Below are positions 1 through 6,588 of a DNA stretch of 8,268 nucleotides, piece by piece; within the stretch, counting starts at the first letter, position 1, and each line of letters opens with the position of its first letter. This stretch comes from an uncultured Erysipelotrichaceae bacterium. Its GTDB lineage: Bacteria; Bacillota_I; Bacilli_A; Erysipelotrichales; Coprobacillaceae. The position numbers and the translations under genes were made by a program. Below the pieces are notes generated by a model, which saw only the letters and a list, made by a program, of their open reading frames with translations, searched no databases and was not told the DNA's origin. The DNA is taken from contig URQL01000069.1 of NCBI GenBank assembly GCA_900550005.1, positions 1-8,268 of the forward strand. The letters are read 5' to 3'.

Positions 1-486
1 TCCATCACCGATCACTGTTCCTTCAGGAATTGCTCCTGTAGGTGTAGAAGTTGTTTTTTCTTCAACTTTTTCTTCTTTAACAGGTTCTAATGATTCCGGT
101 TTTGTTTTTACTCCTTCTCTTGCTACTTCACAAATGTGAGTAGCAATTTCATGTGCTGATTCACAAGAAAAACGCATTGCATAAGCTTCGATTAACATCG
201 GTAAATTTAACCCAGTAACGATAGCCCAATGATCTTCATGTCCATTGATTAATCCGTTAGATTGGTTAAATGGAGTCCCTCCCCATAAATCAATTAAGAA
301 AAGAACTTCTTCTTGATTTTCAAAACCAGCAATAGCTTCTTGAATCTTTGCTTTTAAGTCTTCAGGACCTTCACTAGGTTGTAATGTTACAGCTGTAACA
401 TCTTTTTGTTCACCAAAAATCATGGCTCCAGATTGTAAAATCCCACTAGCGAAATTTCCGTGACTTGCAAGAATAATGCTTACCAT
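1..486 (-). CDS. manX: PTS mannose-family EIIAB subunit (ManX/ManL type), C-terminally truncated by window edge
   Basis: Cytoplasmic phosphocarrier of a mannose/glucose-family PTS. It takes phosphate from HPr on the IIA domain and passes it to the IIB domain, for sugar entering through the membrane IIC/IID subunits. I translated 162 codons from the ATG at 486-484. Residues 1-125 form a IIA-Man domain: the opening ILASHGNFA carries the phosphorylatable His9, and LIDLWGGTPFNQ (residues 64-75) carries the conserved Asp66 and the GGTPFN loop. From about residue 127 a charged, Pro/Glu/Lys/Thr-rich linker follows, as in fused IIAB proteins such as streptococcal ManL. The IIB domain would start at the left edge and is not visible, nor are the IIC and IID genes expected beyond it. 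The SD AAGGAGG lies 7 bases before the ATG. The gene sits just after a RAT/terminator leader. Family call is very sure; the sugar (mannose, glucose or other) is not proven. Confidence 0.93.
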   Translation of the reverse strand, partial: MVSIILASHGNFASGILQSGAMIFGEQKDVTAVTLQPSEGPEDLKAKIQEAIAGFENQEEVLFLIDLWGGTPFNQSNGLINGHEDHWAIVTGLNLPMLIEAYAMRFSCESAHEIATHICEVAREGVKTKPESLEPVKEEKVEEKTTSTPTGAIPEGTVIGDG

Positions 487-500
487 AAATTTCCTCCTTA
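487..500 (-). promoter_or_regulatory. Ribosome binding site of manX
   Basis: On the minus strand a strong AAGGAGG stands 7 bases before the ATG of the EIIAB gene. It lies downstream of the terminator's T-run (515-521), so the ribosome site is free in either leader fold. Control should therefore act on transcript elongation, not on translation initiation. Confidence 0.8.
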
Positions 501-514
501 TCCTTTAATAATGC

Positions 515-588
515 AAAAAAAGCAGGCAAAACTATTTATTTAAGTATACAAAAAGTAAAACTTATAATAGAATAGTTCATGCCTGCTT
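515..588 (-). terminator. Conditional intrinsic terminator in the man PTS leader
   Basis: Read on the minus strand, the 5' arm at 588-571 (AAGCAGGCATGAACTATT) pairs with the 3' arm at 536-520 (AATAGTTTTGCCTGCTT). The stem is long and nearly perfect with a small internal mismatch at TGA/TT. Seven T residues follow at 521-515. The loop of about 34 bases is A+T-rich and contains a further short pairing (TAAGT/ACTTA). The 5' arm overlaps the 3' half of the RAT hairpin at 571-605, so the two cannot form together. This is the classic geometry of BglG/GlcT-family antitermination. The terminator should stop transcription before the EIIAB gene unless the antiterminator binds. Confidence 0.9.
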
Positions 589-605
589 ATCAGTAACACA
601 CTATT
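571..605 (-). promoter_or_regulatory. Ribonucleic antiterminator (RAT) hairpin, GlcT/LicT-family target
   Basis: The minus strand shows the RAT core GTGTTACTGATAAGCAGG followed by CATGA. The TGTTACTG...CAGGCA hallmark is that of RNA targets of BglG/SacY/LicT/GlcT antiterminators, and as I recall it the CAGGCATGA variant resembles the Bacillus ptsG leader. A 6-bp base stem closes it: AATAGT at 605-600 pairs with ACTATT at 576-571. The upper stem ACTG/CAGG-type pairing and the asymmetric bulges of RATs are kept. Its 3' half is the 5' arm of the terminator at 515-588, so stabilising the RAT blocks termination. The likely binder is the GlcT-like protein encoded immediately upstream. Confidence 0.9.
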
Positions 606-629
606 AAATATTCTTTTTTCAACAACAGT

Positions 630-658
630 ATCCTAACATGATTTTTTTAAATGGTCAA
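630..658 (-). promoter_or_regulatory. Sigma-A-type promoter for the man PTS operon
   Basis: On the minus strand a -35 box TTGACC (658-653) is followed by a 17-base spacer and a -10 box TAGGAT (635-630). A TG one base upstream of the -10 gives an extended -10. The start point would fall near 623, placing the RAT hairpin about 18 bases into the transcript. The promoter lies between the antiterminator stop codon and the RAT, so the man operon can be transcribed independently of the upstream ptsG-glcT unit. Confidence 0.75.
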
Positions 659-667
659 TTCTTTTTT

Positions 668-1501
668 TTAATTATTAAATGTACTTGATAAAATTCTTTC
701 TAAATGAATGGCTAGATAACCAACTTCATTTTCAGGTAAAGGTTTTTTTAAAACCTTTGATAAATCCTGACACATTCTAACTGCCTGTTCATAAGCAAAA
801 GGGAATTTCGTTTTAGTAAATTCACTGATATCCATTTGTAGTTTTTCATTGGTATTTAAACGGATGATTAGAAATTTAATATGATTCATAAGACGTGCAT
901 AGGAAATTGTATCAACATCGATTTTAATGTTTAAATCTTTTTGTAATTTGTTGATGTTCTCATGAACAACACGAATAGCTTCCATGGATTCTCCTACTTT
1001 ATTTGAGGAGATGGCTGAGTGAACATGTAAAGAAATAAATCCGACTTCATCTTCGTTAATTTCTCGATGAATTCGTTGCTTAATGATCTCTTTTCCTTTT
1101 AATGCAACTGCATATTCATCTGGAAATAAGAGTTTCATATCTTGAATAAAGGGATTGAAAGGAATAATATTTTCTTCATAACGTTTAATGGCATAATAGA
1201 TATGATCAGCTAAAGGAATTAAAATATCATGATTTACTTTATCAAATTTTAAAGTAGCTTCTTTAATAATTTCAGCAGCTATTTCTAAATAGATTGGATC
1301 AATATAATTTGTTACTTTTTCCGCTTGTTCTTTTCCTTGGTAATCTTTAAGCATCATGAATTTTTTTGCTTGTAAGGGGATTTCAATGGATTCATTTGCT
1401 TTTTTACCAAAGCCAATTCCTTTATACATGACTATGATTTCATCTTGATCTTGTTGGACCAAGAGGGTATTGTTGTTGAGTACTTTGATAATTTTATTCA
1501 T
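668..1501 (-). CDS. glcT: BglG-family transcriptional antiterminator, GlcT-like
   Basis: RNA-binding antiterminator whose activity is set by PTS phosphorylation. The 277 residues match the family length. Residues 1-55 form the RNA-binding CAT domain, with KVLNNNTLLV and KGIGFGKK. PRD1 (about 65-170) has candidate phosphorylation histidines His100 (LADH) and His159 (ISLHVH). PRD2 (about 175-277) has His207 (LMNH) and His266 (LAIHLER). These are at or near the four regulatory histidines of LicT (100, 159, 207, 269). Stretches such as NPF...FPDEY and GFISLHVHSA look more like GlcT than LicT or SacY. Its ATG lies one base after the stop of the ptsG-like gene, and its SD (AAAGGAG) lies inside that gene, so translation is probably coupled. 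No terminator follows it except the RAT-controlled one. Inferred role: in the presence of sugar it binds the RAT at 571-605 and lets the man PTS operon be transcribed. Confidence 0.92.
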   Translation of the reverse strand: MNKIIKVLNNNTLLVQQDQDEIIVMYKGIGFGKKANESIEIPLQAKKFMMLKDYQGKEQAEKVTNYIDPIYLEIAAEIIKEATLKFDKVNHDILIPLADHIYYAIKRYEENIIPFNPFIQDMKLLFPDEYAVALKGKEIIKQRIHREINEDEVGFISLHVHSAISSNKVGESMEAIRVVHENINKLQKDLNIKIDVDTISYARLMNHIKFLIIRLNTNEKLQMDISEFTKTKFPFAYEQAVRMCQDLSKVLKKPLPENEVGYLAIHLERILSSTFNN

Positions 1502-1502
1502 A

Positions 1503-3590
1503 CTACTTGTCTCCTTTAGTTTTTAATGTTATGATCGGTTCCCCTATTTTTAGTTGACCATAGTGTTTATCAATTAAGTAATGTTCAGGAATTTGGGTGA
1601 AAATAAGAGCAATTTTATCATCTAATGCATTTTCTTTAATATAAGTTAAATCTGCATTCCATAAAAGATCGCCTTTTTGGATAACTTGATCTTGATGAAC
1701 GAGTAATTCAAATCCTTCACCATTAAGAGCAACAGTGTTAATACCAAAATGAATAAGGATTTCTATACCTTCTTCTATTTGCATTCCAATCGCATGTTTA
1801 GTTGGATAAATCATCGTTATTTTACCATCACAAGGGGCAACGACTAATCCGTGGATCGGTTCAATTAAAATTCCATCACCAAGTACTTTATGTGAAAATA
1901 AATCATCAATACATTCTTCAATAGGAATGACTACACCATCAACAATATTGCTTAGTTCAATATGTTTGTGTTGGTAAGAAATCGTTTTTTGTTCGTCATA
2001 AGCCATAGGTACATGTTCAAGATAATCATTGATTTTAGTTTTAATAGAAGAAGCTTTAGGTCCAAAAATAATTTGAATGGCATTACCTTGAACAATGACA
2101 GCTGCCGCACCAGCTTGTTTTAATTTAGCATCACTAATTAAATTAGGATCATGTACAATCACTCTTAGACGAGTAATACAACAATCTAAATCATAAAAAT
2201 TATTTCTACCACCTAAACCTTTGATAATCATTTGAACTTGTGGATCAATATAAGAATGATCAAAAGAATAATCAATGGATTGCTTATTAAAAATAGTGAT
2301 AACTTGTTGTTGTTGTCGGCCAGGGGTTTTTAAATCATATTTTTTAATTAGAAAGGTAAAAACAAAATAATAAATAAAGAAATAAAGAATACCTATTAAA
2401 GGAATAAAGATCCAATTTGTTTTAGCATTACCTTGTAGTATCCCAAAAACAGTAAAATCAATTAAACCACAAGAAAAAGTATAACCAATAGCGACTTTTA
2501 ATAATTGTCCAACAACAAAAGCACTACCTGCAATAAGAACATGACTAAAGAATAATACAGGTGCAATAAAAACAAAAGTAAATTCAATAGGTTCAGTAAT
2601 TCCAGTTAAAATACTTGTCAAGGCAGAAGAGAGAAAAAGACTCTTAACTGTTTTTTTAGATTCAGGATAAGCACAATGATACATCGCTAAAGCACCACCA
2701 GGTAAACCAAATAACATAATTAAGTATTCTCCTGAGAAAAAGCGTGTTGCTTCAACACTAAAGTGAGTTAAGTTAGGATCAGATAGTTGTGCAAAGAAAA
2801 TATTTTGTGCACCATTAACCACAACGCCATTGATCGTCATTGTTCCACCTAGAGCAGTTTGATAAAAAGGAATATAGAAGATATGGTGTAAACCAAAAGG
2901 AACTAAAACTCTTTTGATGATTCCATAAACGAGAGTCCCCATATAACTACTATTCGCAATCACTGTACCTAAGTAGAGAATACCATTTTGAATGGTTGGC
3001 CAAACAAGAAACATAACTCCACCAACTGCAATATAAACTAAAGTAGAAATAATAGGAATAAAACGTTCACCTTCAAAAAAGGATAAAAATTCAGGTAATT
3101 GTATTTGACAGAAACGGTTATGTAAATAACTTACACCTAAACCAACAATAATTCCTCCAAAAGCCCCCATTTGTAAGGATTGAATACCACATATATCAGC
3201 AATACTACCTAAAACAAGAAGCTCATCATCTAAAGAATTTGTTAGAGTTAAGCAAGTATTAATAGTAGCATGCATGGTAAAAAAAGCAATGATCGCAGAT
3301 AGACCAGCTACTTCCTTTGATTTTTTAGCCATCCCAGAAGCCACAGCAATACTAAATAAGAGAGGTAAGTTGTTGAAAATCATTTGTCCTACATTTTTAA
3401 GAATCATGAACAGTTGATACAATAATGTATGTTCACCTAAAATTGTTTCTAAATGTAATGAATAAATCATACTCGAATTTGTTAAACACTCACCAATACC
3501 TAAGAAAATACCAGCAATCGGTAGCACCGCAATGGGTAGCATTAAACTTTTTCCGATTTTTTGTAAAAGTCCAAACACATTTTTTTTCAT
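1503..3590 (-). CDS. ptsG: PTS glucose-type permease EIICBA (PtsG-like)
   Basis: Membrane permease that imports and phosphorylates glucose or a close relative. The 695 residues carry all three domains in the order C-B-A. IIC (about 1-420) has many hydrophobic spans and family signatures: LPIAVLPIAG (18-27), PFGLHHIFYIPF (231-242), GLPGGALAMYH (295-305) and GITEPIEF (330-337). The KTPGR motif (421-425) before the linker is typical of PtsG. IIB (about 445-525) holds CITRLR with the phosphocysteine Cys471; the preceding residue is also Cys. IIA (about 545-690) holds His599 (TKHAIGM) and the active His614 (ILIHFGINTV), with the usual GDG and APCDG motifs. IIA fused to the C terminus means no separate Crr protein is needed. 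The SD is AAAGGA, 9 bases before the ATG. It heads an operon with the antiterminator. NagE/N-acetylglucosamine specificity is possible, but the C-terminal IIC sequence favours glucose. Confidence 0.93.
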   Translation of the reverse strand: MKKNVFGLLQKIGKSLMLPIAVLPIAGIFLGIGECLTNSSMIYSLHLETILGEHTLLYQLFMILKNVGQMIFNNLPLLFSIAVASGMAKKSKEVAGLSAIIAFFTMHATINTCLTLTNSLDDELLVLGSIADICGIQSLQMGAFGGIIVGLGVSYLHNRFCQIQLPEFLSFFEGERFIPIISTLVYIAVGGVMFLVWPTIQNGILYLGTVIANSSYMGTLVYGIIKRVLVPFGLHHIFYIPFYQTALGGTMTINGVVVNGAQNIFFAQLSDPNLTHFSVEATRFFSGEYLIMLFGLPGGALAMYHCAYPESKKTVKSLFLSSALTSILTGITEPIEFTFVFIAPVLFFSHVLIAGSAFVVGQLLKVAIGYTFSCGLIDFTVFGILQGNAKTNWIFIPLIGILYFFIYYFVFTFLIKKYDLKTPGRQQQQVITIFNKQSIDYSFDHSYIDPQVQMIIKGLGGRNNFYDLDCCITRLRVIVHDPNLISDAKLKQAGAAAVIVQGNAIQIIFGPKASSIKTKINDYLEHVPMAYDEQKTISYQHKHIELSNIVDGVVIPIEECIDDLFSHKVLGDGILIEPIHGLVVAPCDGKITMIYPTKHAIGMQIEEGIEILIHFGINTVALNGEGFELLVHQDQVIQKGDLLWNADLTYIKENALDDKIALIFTQIPEHYLIDKHYGQLKIGEPIITLKTKGDK

Positions 3591-3621
3591 ATAAGAATCC
3601 TTTCTAATTTTTCTTATTCTA

Positions 3622-3650
3622 AGTTTAGCATAATGGATAAAGTAAAACTA
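3622..3650 (-). promoter_or_regulatory. Probable promoter of the ptsG-glcT operon
   Basis: Minus strand: -10 TAAACT (3627-3622) with an extended TGC just upstream, a 17-base spacer and a weak -35 TAGTTT (3650-3645). The start would lie near 3615, leaving a leader of about 25 bases that holds only the SD. There is no room for a RAT or terminator in that leader. Confidence 0.5.
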
Positions 3651-3658
3651 TTCTAAAT

Positions 3659-3699
3659 AAAAAAATGCTCAAAATAAAACAGGAATTGCTTTTAGCATT
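3659..3699 (-). terminator. Intrinsic terminator of the LysR-type regulator gene
   Basis: Minus strand: AATGCT at 3699-3694 pairs with AGCATT at 3669-3664. An inner AAAA/TTTT pairing follows across a one-base bulge, and a run of seven T ends at 3659. It starts 5 bases after the regulator's stop codon, so it separates that gene from the ptsG operon. Confidence 0.75.
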
Positions 3700-3704
3700 C
3701 AGGT

Positions 3705-4562
3705 TTAGTAGTCATAATAGTTTTCAATTTTATTAAGAAGCTTTAAGTAATGTTTTTTATTTTCTTTTAATAAAACAACATAGTAAGTTACATGTGCTTC
3801 TTCTTCATCAATGGGAATAACAACTCGATTGTGGATTGGACCTTCTCTTTTTAATGTTAGATTTGTAGTATAACATGGGAAATTAGAAGCTTTTAGTATT
3901 TCATTAAAAGTATAACGTTCATTTTGAAGTAGGTATTTTGTATGTGGAGTTTTGGTTTCATGAATAGAACGCCAAAAACCAATATTCGAATAAAGTAACA
4001 TGGTTTCACCATCTAAATCTTTGAAATGAATTACTTCTTTATTCGTTAAAGGGTGATTAGTTGGTAAAGATAACATTAAATCTTCTTCAATATAAGGAAT
4101 ACAAATTAAGTTAGGATCATGCACTTCAAATGGTGTAATAATGAGTTGATATTTTTTATTCATAAGTTCTTCAAGTAATAATTCTTGATCAATGACTTGA
4201 ATTTGTGTAAGGATAAGAGGATAGATTTTTTTAATTAAAGGTTCTATATCCCATAAAGGAGCAGGGGTACAACATGCAATATTAATGACTTTATTAGCTT
4301 GATCATTTAATTGAATTTCACTTACCATATTATTAAGATCTCTAAGTATTTTTTTAGAGTGTTTAATTGCGATTCCACCATTTTTATTGAGTTCAATTTT
4401 ATTGGTATAGTGATCAAATAATTTAACGCCGAGTTCATCTTCTAATTTTTGCATAGATCTTGATAATGCAGGTTGAGAAATATGTAATTCATTTGCAGCT
4501 TTTGATAATGTTTTATTATTATAAATGGCAATAAGTTGTTTTAATTGAACGATTTCTGGCAT
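3705..4562 (-). CDS. LysR-type transcriptional regulator
   Basis: DNA-binding regulator of 285 residues, near the usual LysR length (about 290-300). The N-terminal winged helix-turn-helix is clear: LKQLIAIYNNKTLSKAANEL then HISQPALSRSMQKLEDELGV (residues 7-46), followed by KLFD and the linker helix (about 64-85). The rest (about 92-285) fits the effector-binding domain, with a beta-strand NIACC near 94 and a central segment EEDLMLSLPTNHPL (159-172) that matches LysR proteins. The C-terminal half is divergent, so the ligand cannot be guessed. The ATG is preceded by AAGGAGGT at good spacing. The gene is transcribed away from the SDR-AKR operon, the usual layout for a LysR protein that controls its divergent neighbour and itself. 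The target operon is an inference from position only. Confidence 0.9.
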   Translation of the reverse strand: MPEIVQLKQLIAIYNNKTLSKAANELHISQPALSRSMQKLEDELGVKLFDHYTNKIELNKNGGIAIKHSKKILRDLNNMVSEIQLNDQANKVINIACCTPAPLWDIEPLIKKIYPLILTQIQVIDQELLLEELMNKKYQLIITPFEVHDPNLICIPYIEEDLMLSLPTNHPLTNKEVIHFKDLDGETMLLYSNIGFWRSIHETKTPHTKYLLQNERYTFNEILKASNFPCYTTNLTLKREGPIHNRVVIPIDEEEAHVTYYVVLLKENKKHYLKLLNKIENYYDY

Positions 4563-4593
4563 GGGGATACCTCCTTTGCTATGCGTTTTAATT

Positions 4594-4599
4594 ATAGCA
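4594..4599 (-). promoter_or_regulatory. -10 element of the LysR-type regulator promoter
   Basis: The minus strand reads TGTGCTATAAT, a consensus TATAAT at 4599-4594 with a TG one base upstream (extended -10). No good -35 is seen at 16-18 bases, which suggests reliance on the extended -10 or on a bound factor. The transcript would start near 4587. Confidence 0.65.
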
Positions 4600-4615
4600 C
4601 ATTTTGTTATTGGTA

Positions 4616-4645
4616 TTGTACTTTATTTGATTTTAATTTTAAAAT
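4616..4645 (+). promoter_or_regulatory. Promoter of the SDR-AKR operon
   Basis: The -35 TTGTAC (4616-4621) and -10 TAAAAT (4640-4645) are separated by 18 bases. The start would be near 4652, with a leader of about 23 bases. It overlaps a perfect dyad at 4620-4650, so the promoter is a likely target of repression or activation. Confidence 0.55.
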
Positions 4646-4650
4646 AAAGT
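4620..4650. repeat. Perfect inverted repeat over the SDR promoter (candidate operator)
   Basis: ACTTTATTT (4620-4628) and AAATAAAGT (4642-4650) are exact reverse complements separated by 13 bases. The left arm begins inside the -35 box and the right arm covers the end of the -10 box. The position between divergent regulator and operon suggests a regulator site, and the total span of about 31 bp suits a dimer or dimer pair. The A+T-rich background makes chance dyads more likely, so this is moderate evidence. Confidence 0.45.
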
Positions 4651-4674
4651 TGTAGAAAGAAAGAGGTGCTCGAT

Positions 4675-5508
4675 ATGAAAACATGGTTAATTACTGGATG
4701 TTCAAGTGGAATTGGAAAAGGAATTGCTAAAGCAGTATTAGAAAGTGGAGATCAAGCTGTTGTTACAGCAAGAAATAAGGATAAAGTTTTAGATGTTGTT
4801 GAAGCTTATCCTGATAAAGCTTTAGCGGTAAGTTTAGATGTATGTAAACAAGAAAGTATTGATGAAGCTGTTAAGTTAGCTTATGAAAAATTTGGTACAA
4901 TTGATGTGTTAGTAAATAATGCTGGATATGGTTATCGTAGTGCTGTAGAAGAAGGAGAAATTGAAGCTGTTCAAACATTATATCAAACAAATTTATTTGG
5001 ACCTATTCAATTAATAAAAGCAGTTCTTCCAAAAATGAGAGAACGAAAATCTGGATATATTTTAAATGTCACTTCAATTGCAGCAGCTCGTTCTGCAATT
5101 GGTTCAGCTTACTATGCTTCAAGTAAAGCTGCATTAGAATTATTAACAAATGGATTAATGAAGGAAGTAGCACCATTAGGTATTAAAGCTATGGTTGTTC
5201 AACCTGGTGCATTTAGAACACGTTTCTATGATCAAGAATCATTACAAGGTACAAATGATAAAATTACTGATTATGAAAGTACAGTAGGTAAATCAAGACC
5301 AGGTAACTTTACAAATGCACATAATCAAGCAGGAGATCCTGATAAAGCAGGTAAAGTATTAGTTGAAGTTGTTAACTCAGGAAAAGAATTACCTGAAATC
5401 CTTACTTTAGGTAAAGCAGCAGTGGATGCTGTTAAATCAACATTAGAAGGAAAAATTAAAGAATTAGATCAATGGGCAGAAGTATCTGCATCATGTGACT
5501 ATGAATAA
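4675..5508 (+). CDS. Short-chain dehydrogenase/reductase (classical SDR)
   Basis: NAD(P)-dependent oxidoreductase of 277 residues with a Rossmann fold. Visible motifs: TGCSSGIG cofactor loop (7-14), Arg33 after beta2 (TAR, suggesting NADPH), LDV with Asp55, NNAG (81-84), Asn106, catalytic Ser134 (NVTSIAA) and YASSK with Tyr147 and Lys151, then the PG motif (177-178). The C-terminal part, with GDPDKAGKVLVEV and LPEILTLGKAA, is typical of the longer SDRs that act on alcohols, ketones or steroids, so the substrate is open. I chose the ATG at 4675 because AAAGAGGTG stands 6 bases before it; an in-frame GTG at 4666 lies inside that ribosome site. First gene of a two-gene operon with an aldo/keto reductase, divergent from the LysR gene that probably controls it. 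Confidence 0.92.
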   Translation: MKTWLITGCSSGIGKGIAKAVLESGDQAVVTARNKDKVLDVVEAYPDKALAVSLDVCKQESIDEAVKLAYEKFGTIDVLVNNAGYGYRSAVEEGEIEAVQTLYQTNLFGPIQLIKAVLPKMRERKSGYILNVTSIAAARSAIGSAYYASSKAALELLTNGLMKEVAPLGIKAMVVQPGAFRTRFYDQESLQGTNDKITDYESTVGKSRPGNFTNAHNQAGDPDKAGKVLVEVVNSGKELPEILTLGKAAVDAVKSTLEGKIKELDQWAEVSASCDYE

Positions 5509-5519
5509 GGAGGGGAATA

Positions 5520-6500
5520 ATGAAAAGAGTAAGACTTGGAAAAACAGATATGTATGTTAATGCAATTGGACTTGGATGTATGGGACTATCACATGCTAGT
5601 GGAACACCTACTCCAAAACAAGAAGCAATTGAAATTTTAAGAGAAGCACATAAAATGGGATATGATTTTTATGATACAGCTGAATGTTATACAGGAATCA
5701 ATCCTGATGGAAGCATTAATTATAATGAAGAAATTGTTGGGGAAGCTATCAAAAATTTTAGAGATGAAATCATTTTAGGTACAAAATTTGGAGTAACACA
5801 TAAAGGAGATCACTTAGAATTTGATAGTTCACCAGAAAGAATTCGTTCATCTTTAGAAGGGTCATTAAAAAAATTACAAACCGATTATGTAGATATTTAT
5901 TATCAACACCGCATTGATCCGAAAGTAGAACCTGAAGTTGTTGCTGGAGTAATGAAAGAATTAATTGAAGAAGGAAAAATAAAAGCTTGGGGTATTTCTG
6001 AAGTAAATGAAGACTATTTAAGAAGAGCTCATGCTGTATGTCCTGTTACTGTAATTGAAAACCGTTATTCTATGATGGCAAGATGGCATGAAAACTTAAT
6101 GCCAGTTTGTGAAGAACTAGGAATTACTTATGTTGCCTTTTCACCACTTGCTAATGGTGCACTTACAGGGGCTTACAAATCAAAAGCAGATTTTGGTAAT
6201 GGAGATCAAGATTTTAGACCAAGTATGCCTCAATACACTGACGAAGGAATAAAAAAAACAAATGAATTATTAGAAGTTGTATCTCAAATTGGTAAAAAAC
6301 ATCATGCAACAAATGCACAAATGTCACTTGCATGGATGATCAATAAATATGATTTTATTATTCCGATTCCAGGTTCTAGAAAAATAGATCGTTTACAATC
6401 AAACTTTGAAGCTGGTAATGTGGAATTATCAAAAGAAGAAATTAAAACAATTGATGAAAAATTGGATTCTATGGAATTTAAAGTATTTGGTGGACATTAA
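5520..6500 (+). CDS. Aldo/keto reductase
   Basis: NADPH-dependent carbonyl reductase of 326 residues with a TIM-barrel fold, near the usual length. The catalytic tetrad is complete: Asp52 (YDTAE), Tyr57, Lys89 (GTKFG) and His130 (YYQHRID). The N-terminal LGLGCMGLS and the later FSPLANGALTG (207-217) and IPIPGSRKIDRLQSN (281-295, cofactor phosphate binding) match the AKR13-like bacterial group acting on aldehydes and ketones. The ATG follows the SDR stop by 11 bases, with the SD AAGGAGGGG in the gap starting at that stop codon, so the two are co-transcribed. Two reductases under one regulator suggest detoxification or reduction of a carbonyl compound, but the compound is not identifiable. Confidence 0.93.
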   Translation: MKRVRLGKTDMYVNAIGLGCMGLSHASGTPTPKQEAIEILREAHKMGYDFYDTAECYTGINPDGSINYNEEIVGEAIKNFRDEIILGTKFGVTHKGDHLEFDSSPERIRSSLEGSLKKLQTDYVDIYYQHRIDPKVEPEVVAGVMKELIEEGKIKAWGISEVNEDYLRRAHAVCPVTVIENRYSMMARWHENLMPVCEELGITYVAFSPLANGALTGAYKSKADFGNGDQDFRPSMPQYTDEGIKKTNELLEVVSQIGKKHHATNAQMSLAWMINKYDFIIPIPGSRKIDRLQSNFEAGNVELSKEEIKTIDEKLDSMEFKVFGGH

Positions 6501-6529
6501 AAATAGCAGGCTCATCCTGCTATTTTTTG
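6501..6529 (+). terminator. Intrinsic terminator of the SDR-AKR operon
   Basis: An 11-bp perfect stem, AAAATAGCAGG (6501-6511) with CCTGCTATTTT (6517-6527), closes a 5-base loop and runs into six T. It begins directly after the AKR stop codon. The A-run on the left side could give weak activity on the opposite strand. Confidence 0.9.
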
Positions 6530-6588
6530 CTTTACTAGGTTATTCATATTTAAGTAACTTTGAAGAGTAGATTATTAAAATAAAATAG

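Noticed and set aside
3425..3607. A 60-codon open frame on the plus strand
   Set aside because: It lies almost wholly antisense inside the ptsG-like gene, has no recognisable domain or convincing ribosome site, and is explained as a shadow of the real gene.
3591..3660. Possible second RAT in front of the ptsG-like gene
   Set aside because: The stretch contains AATAGTTTT, as in the man terminator arm, but has no TGTTACTG or CAGGCA core and no hairpin with a T-run. The match is a chance A+T-rich word.
4572..4594. CcpA (cre)-like sequence on the minus strand downstream of the LysR -10 (around AAAACGCATAGCA)
   Set aside because: It has a central CG but misses several conserved cre positions and lacks the palindromic second half. 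No other convincing cre site was seen near the PTS promoters.
4666..4674. Alternative GTG start for the SDR, three codons upstream
   Set aside because: The GTG is part of the ribosome binding site AAAGAGGTG; the ATG at 4675 has correct spacing and gives the normal SDR N terminus.
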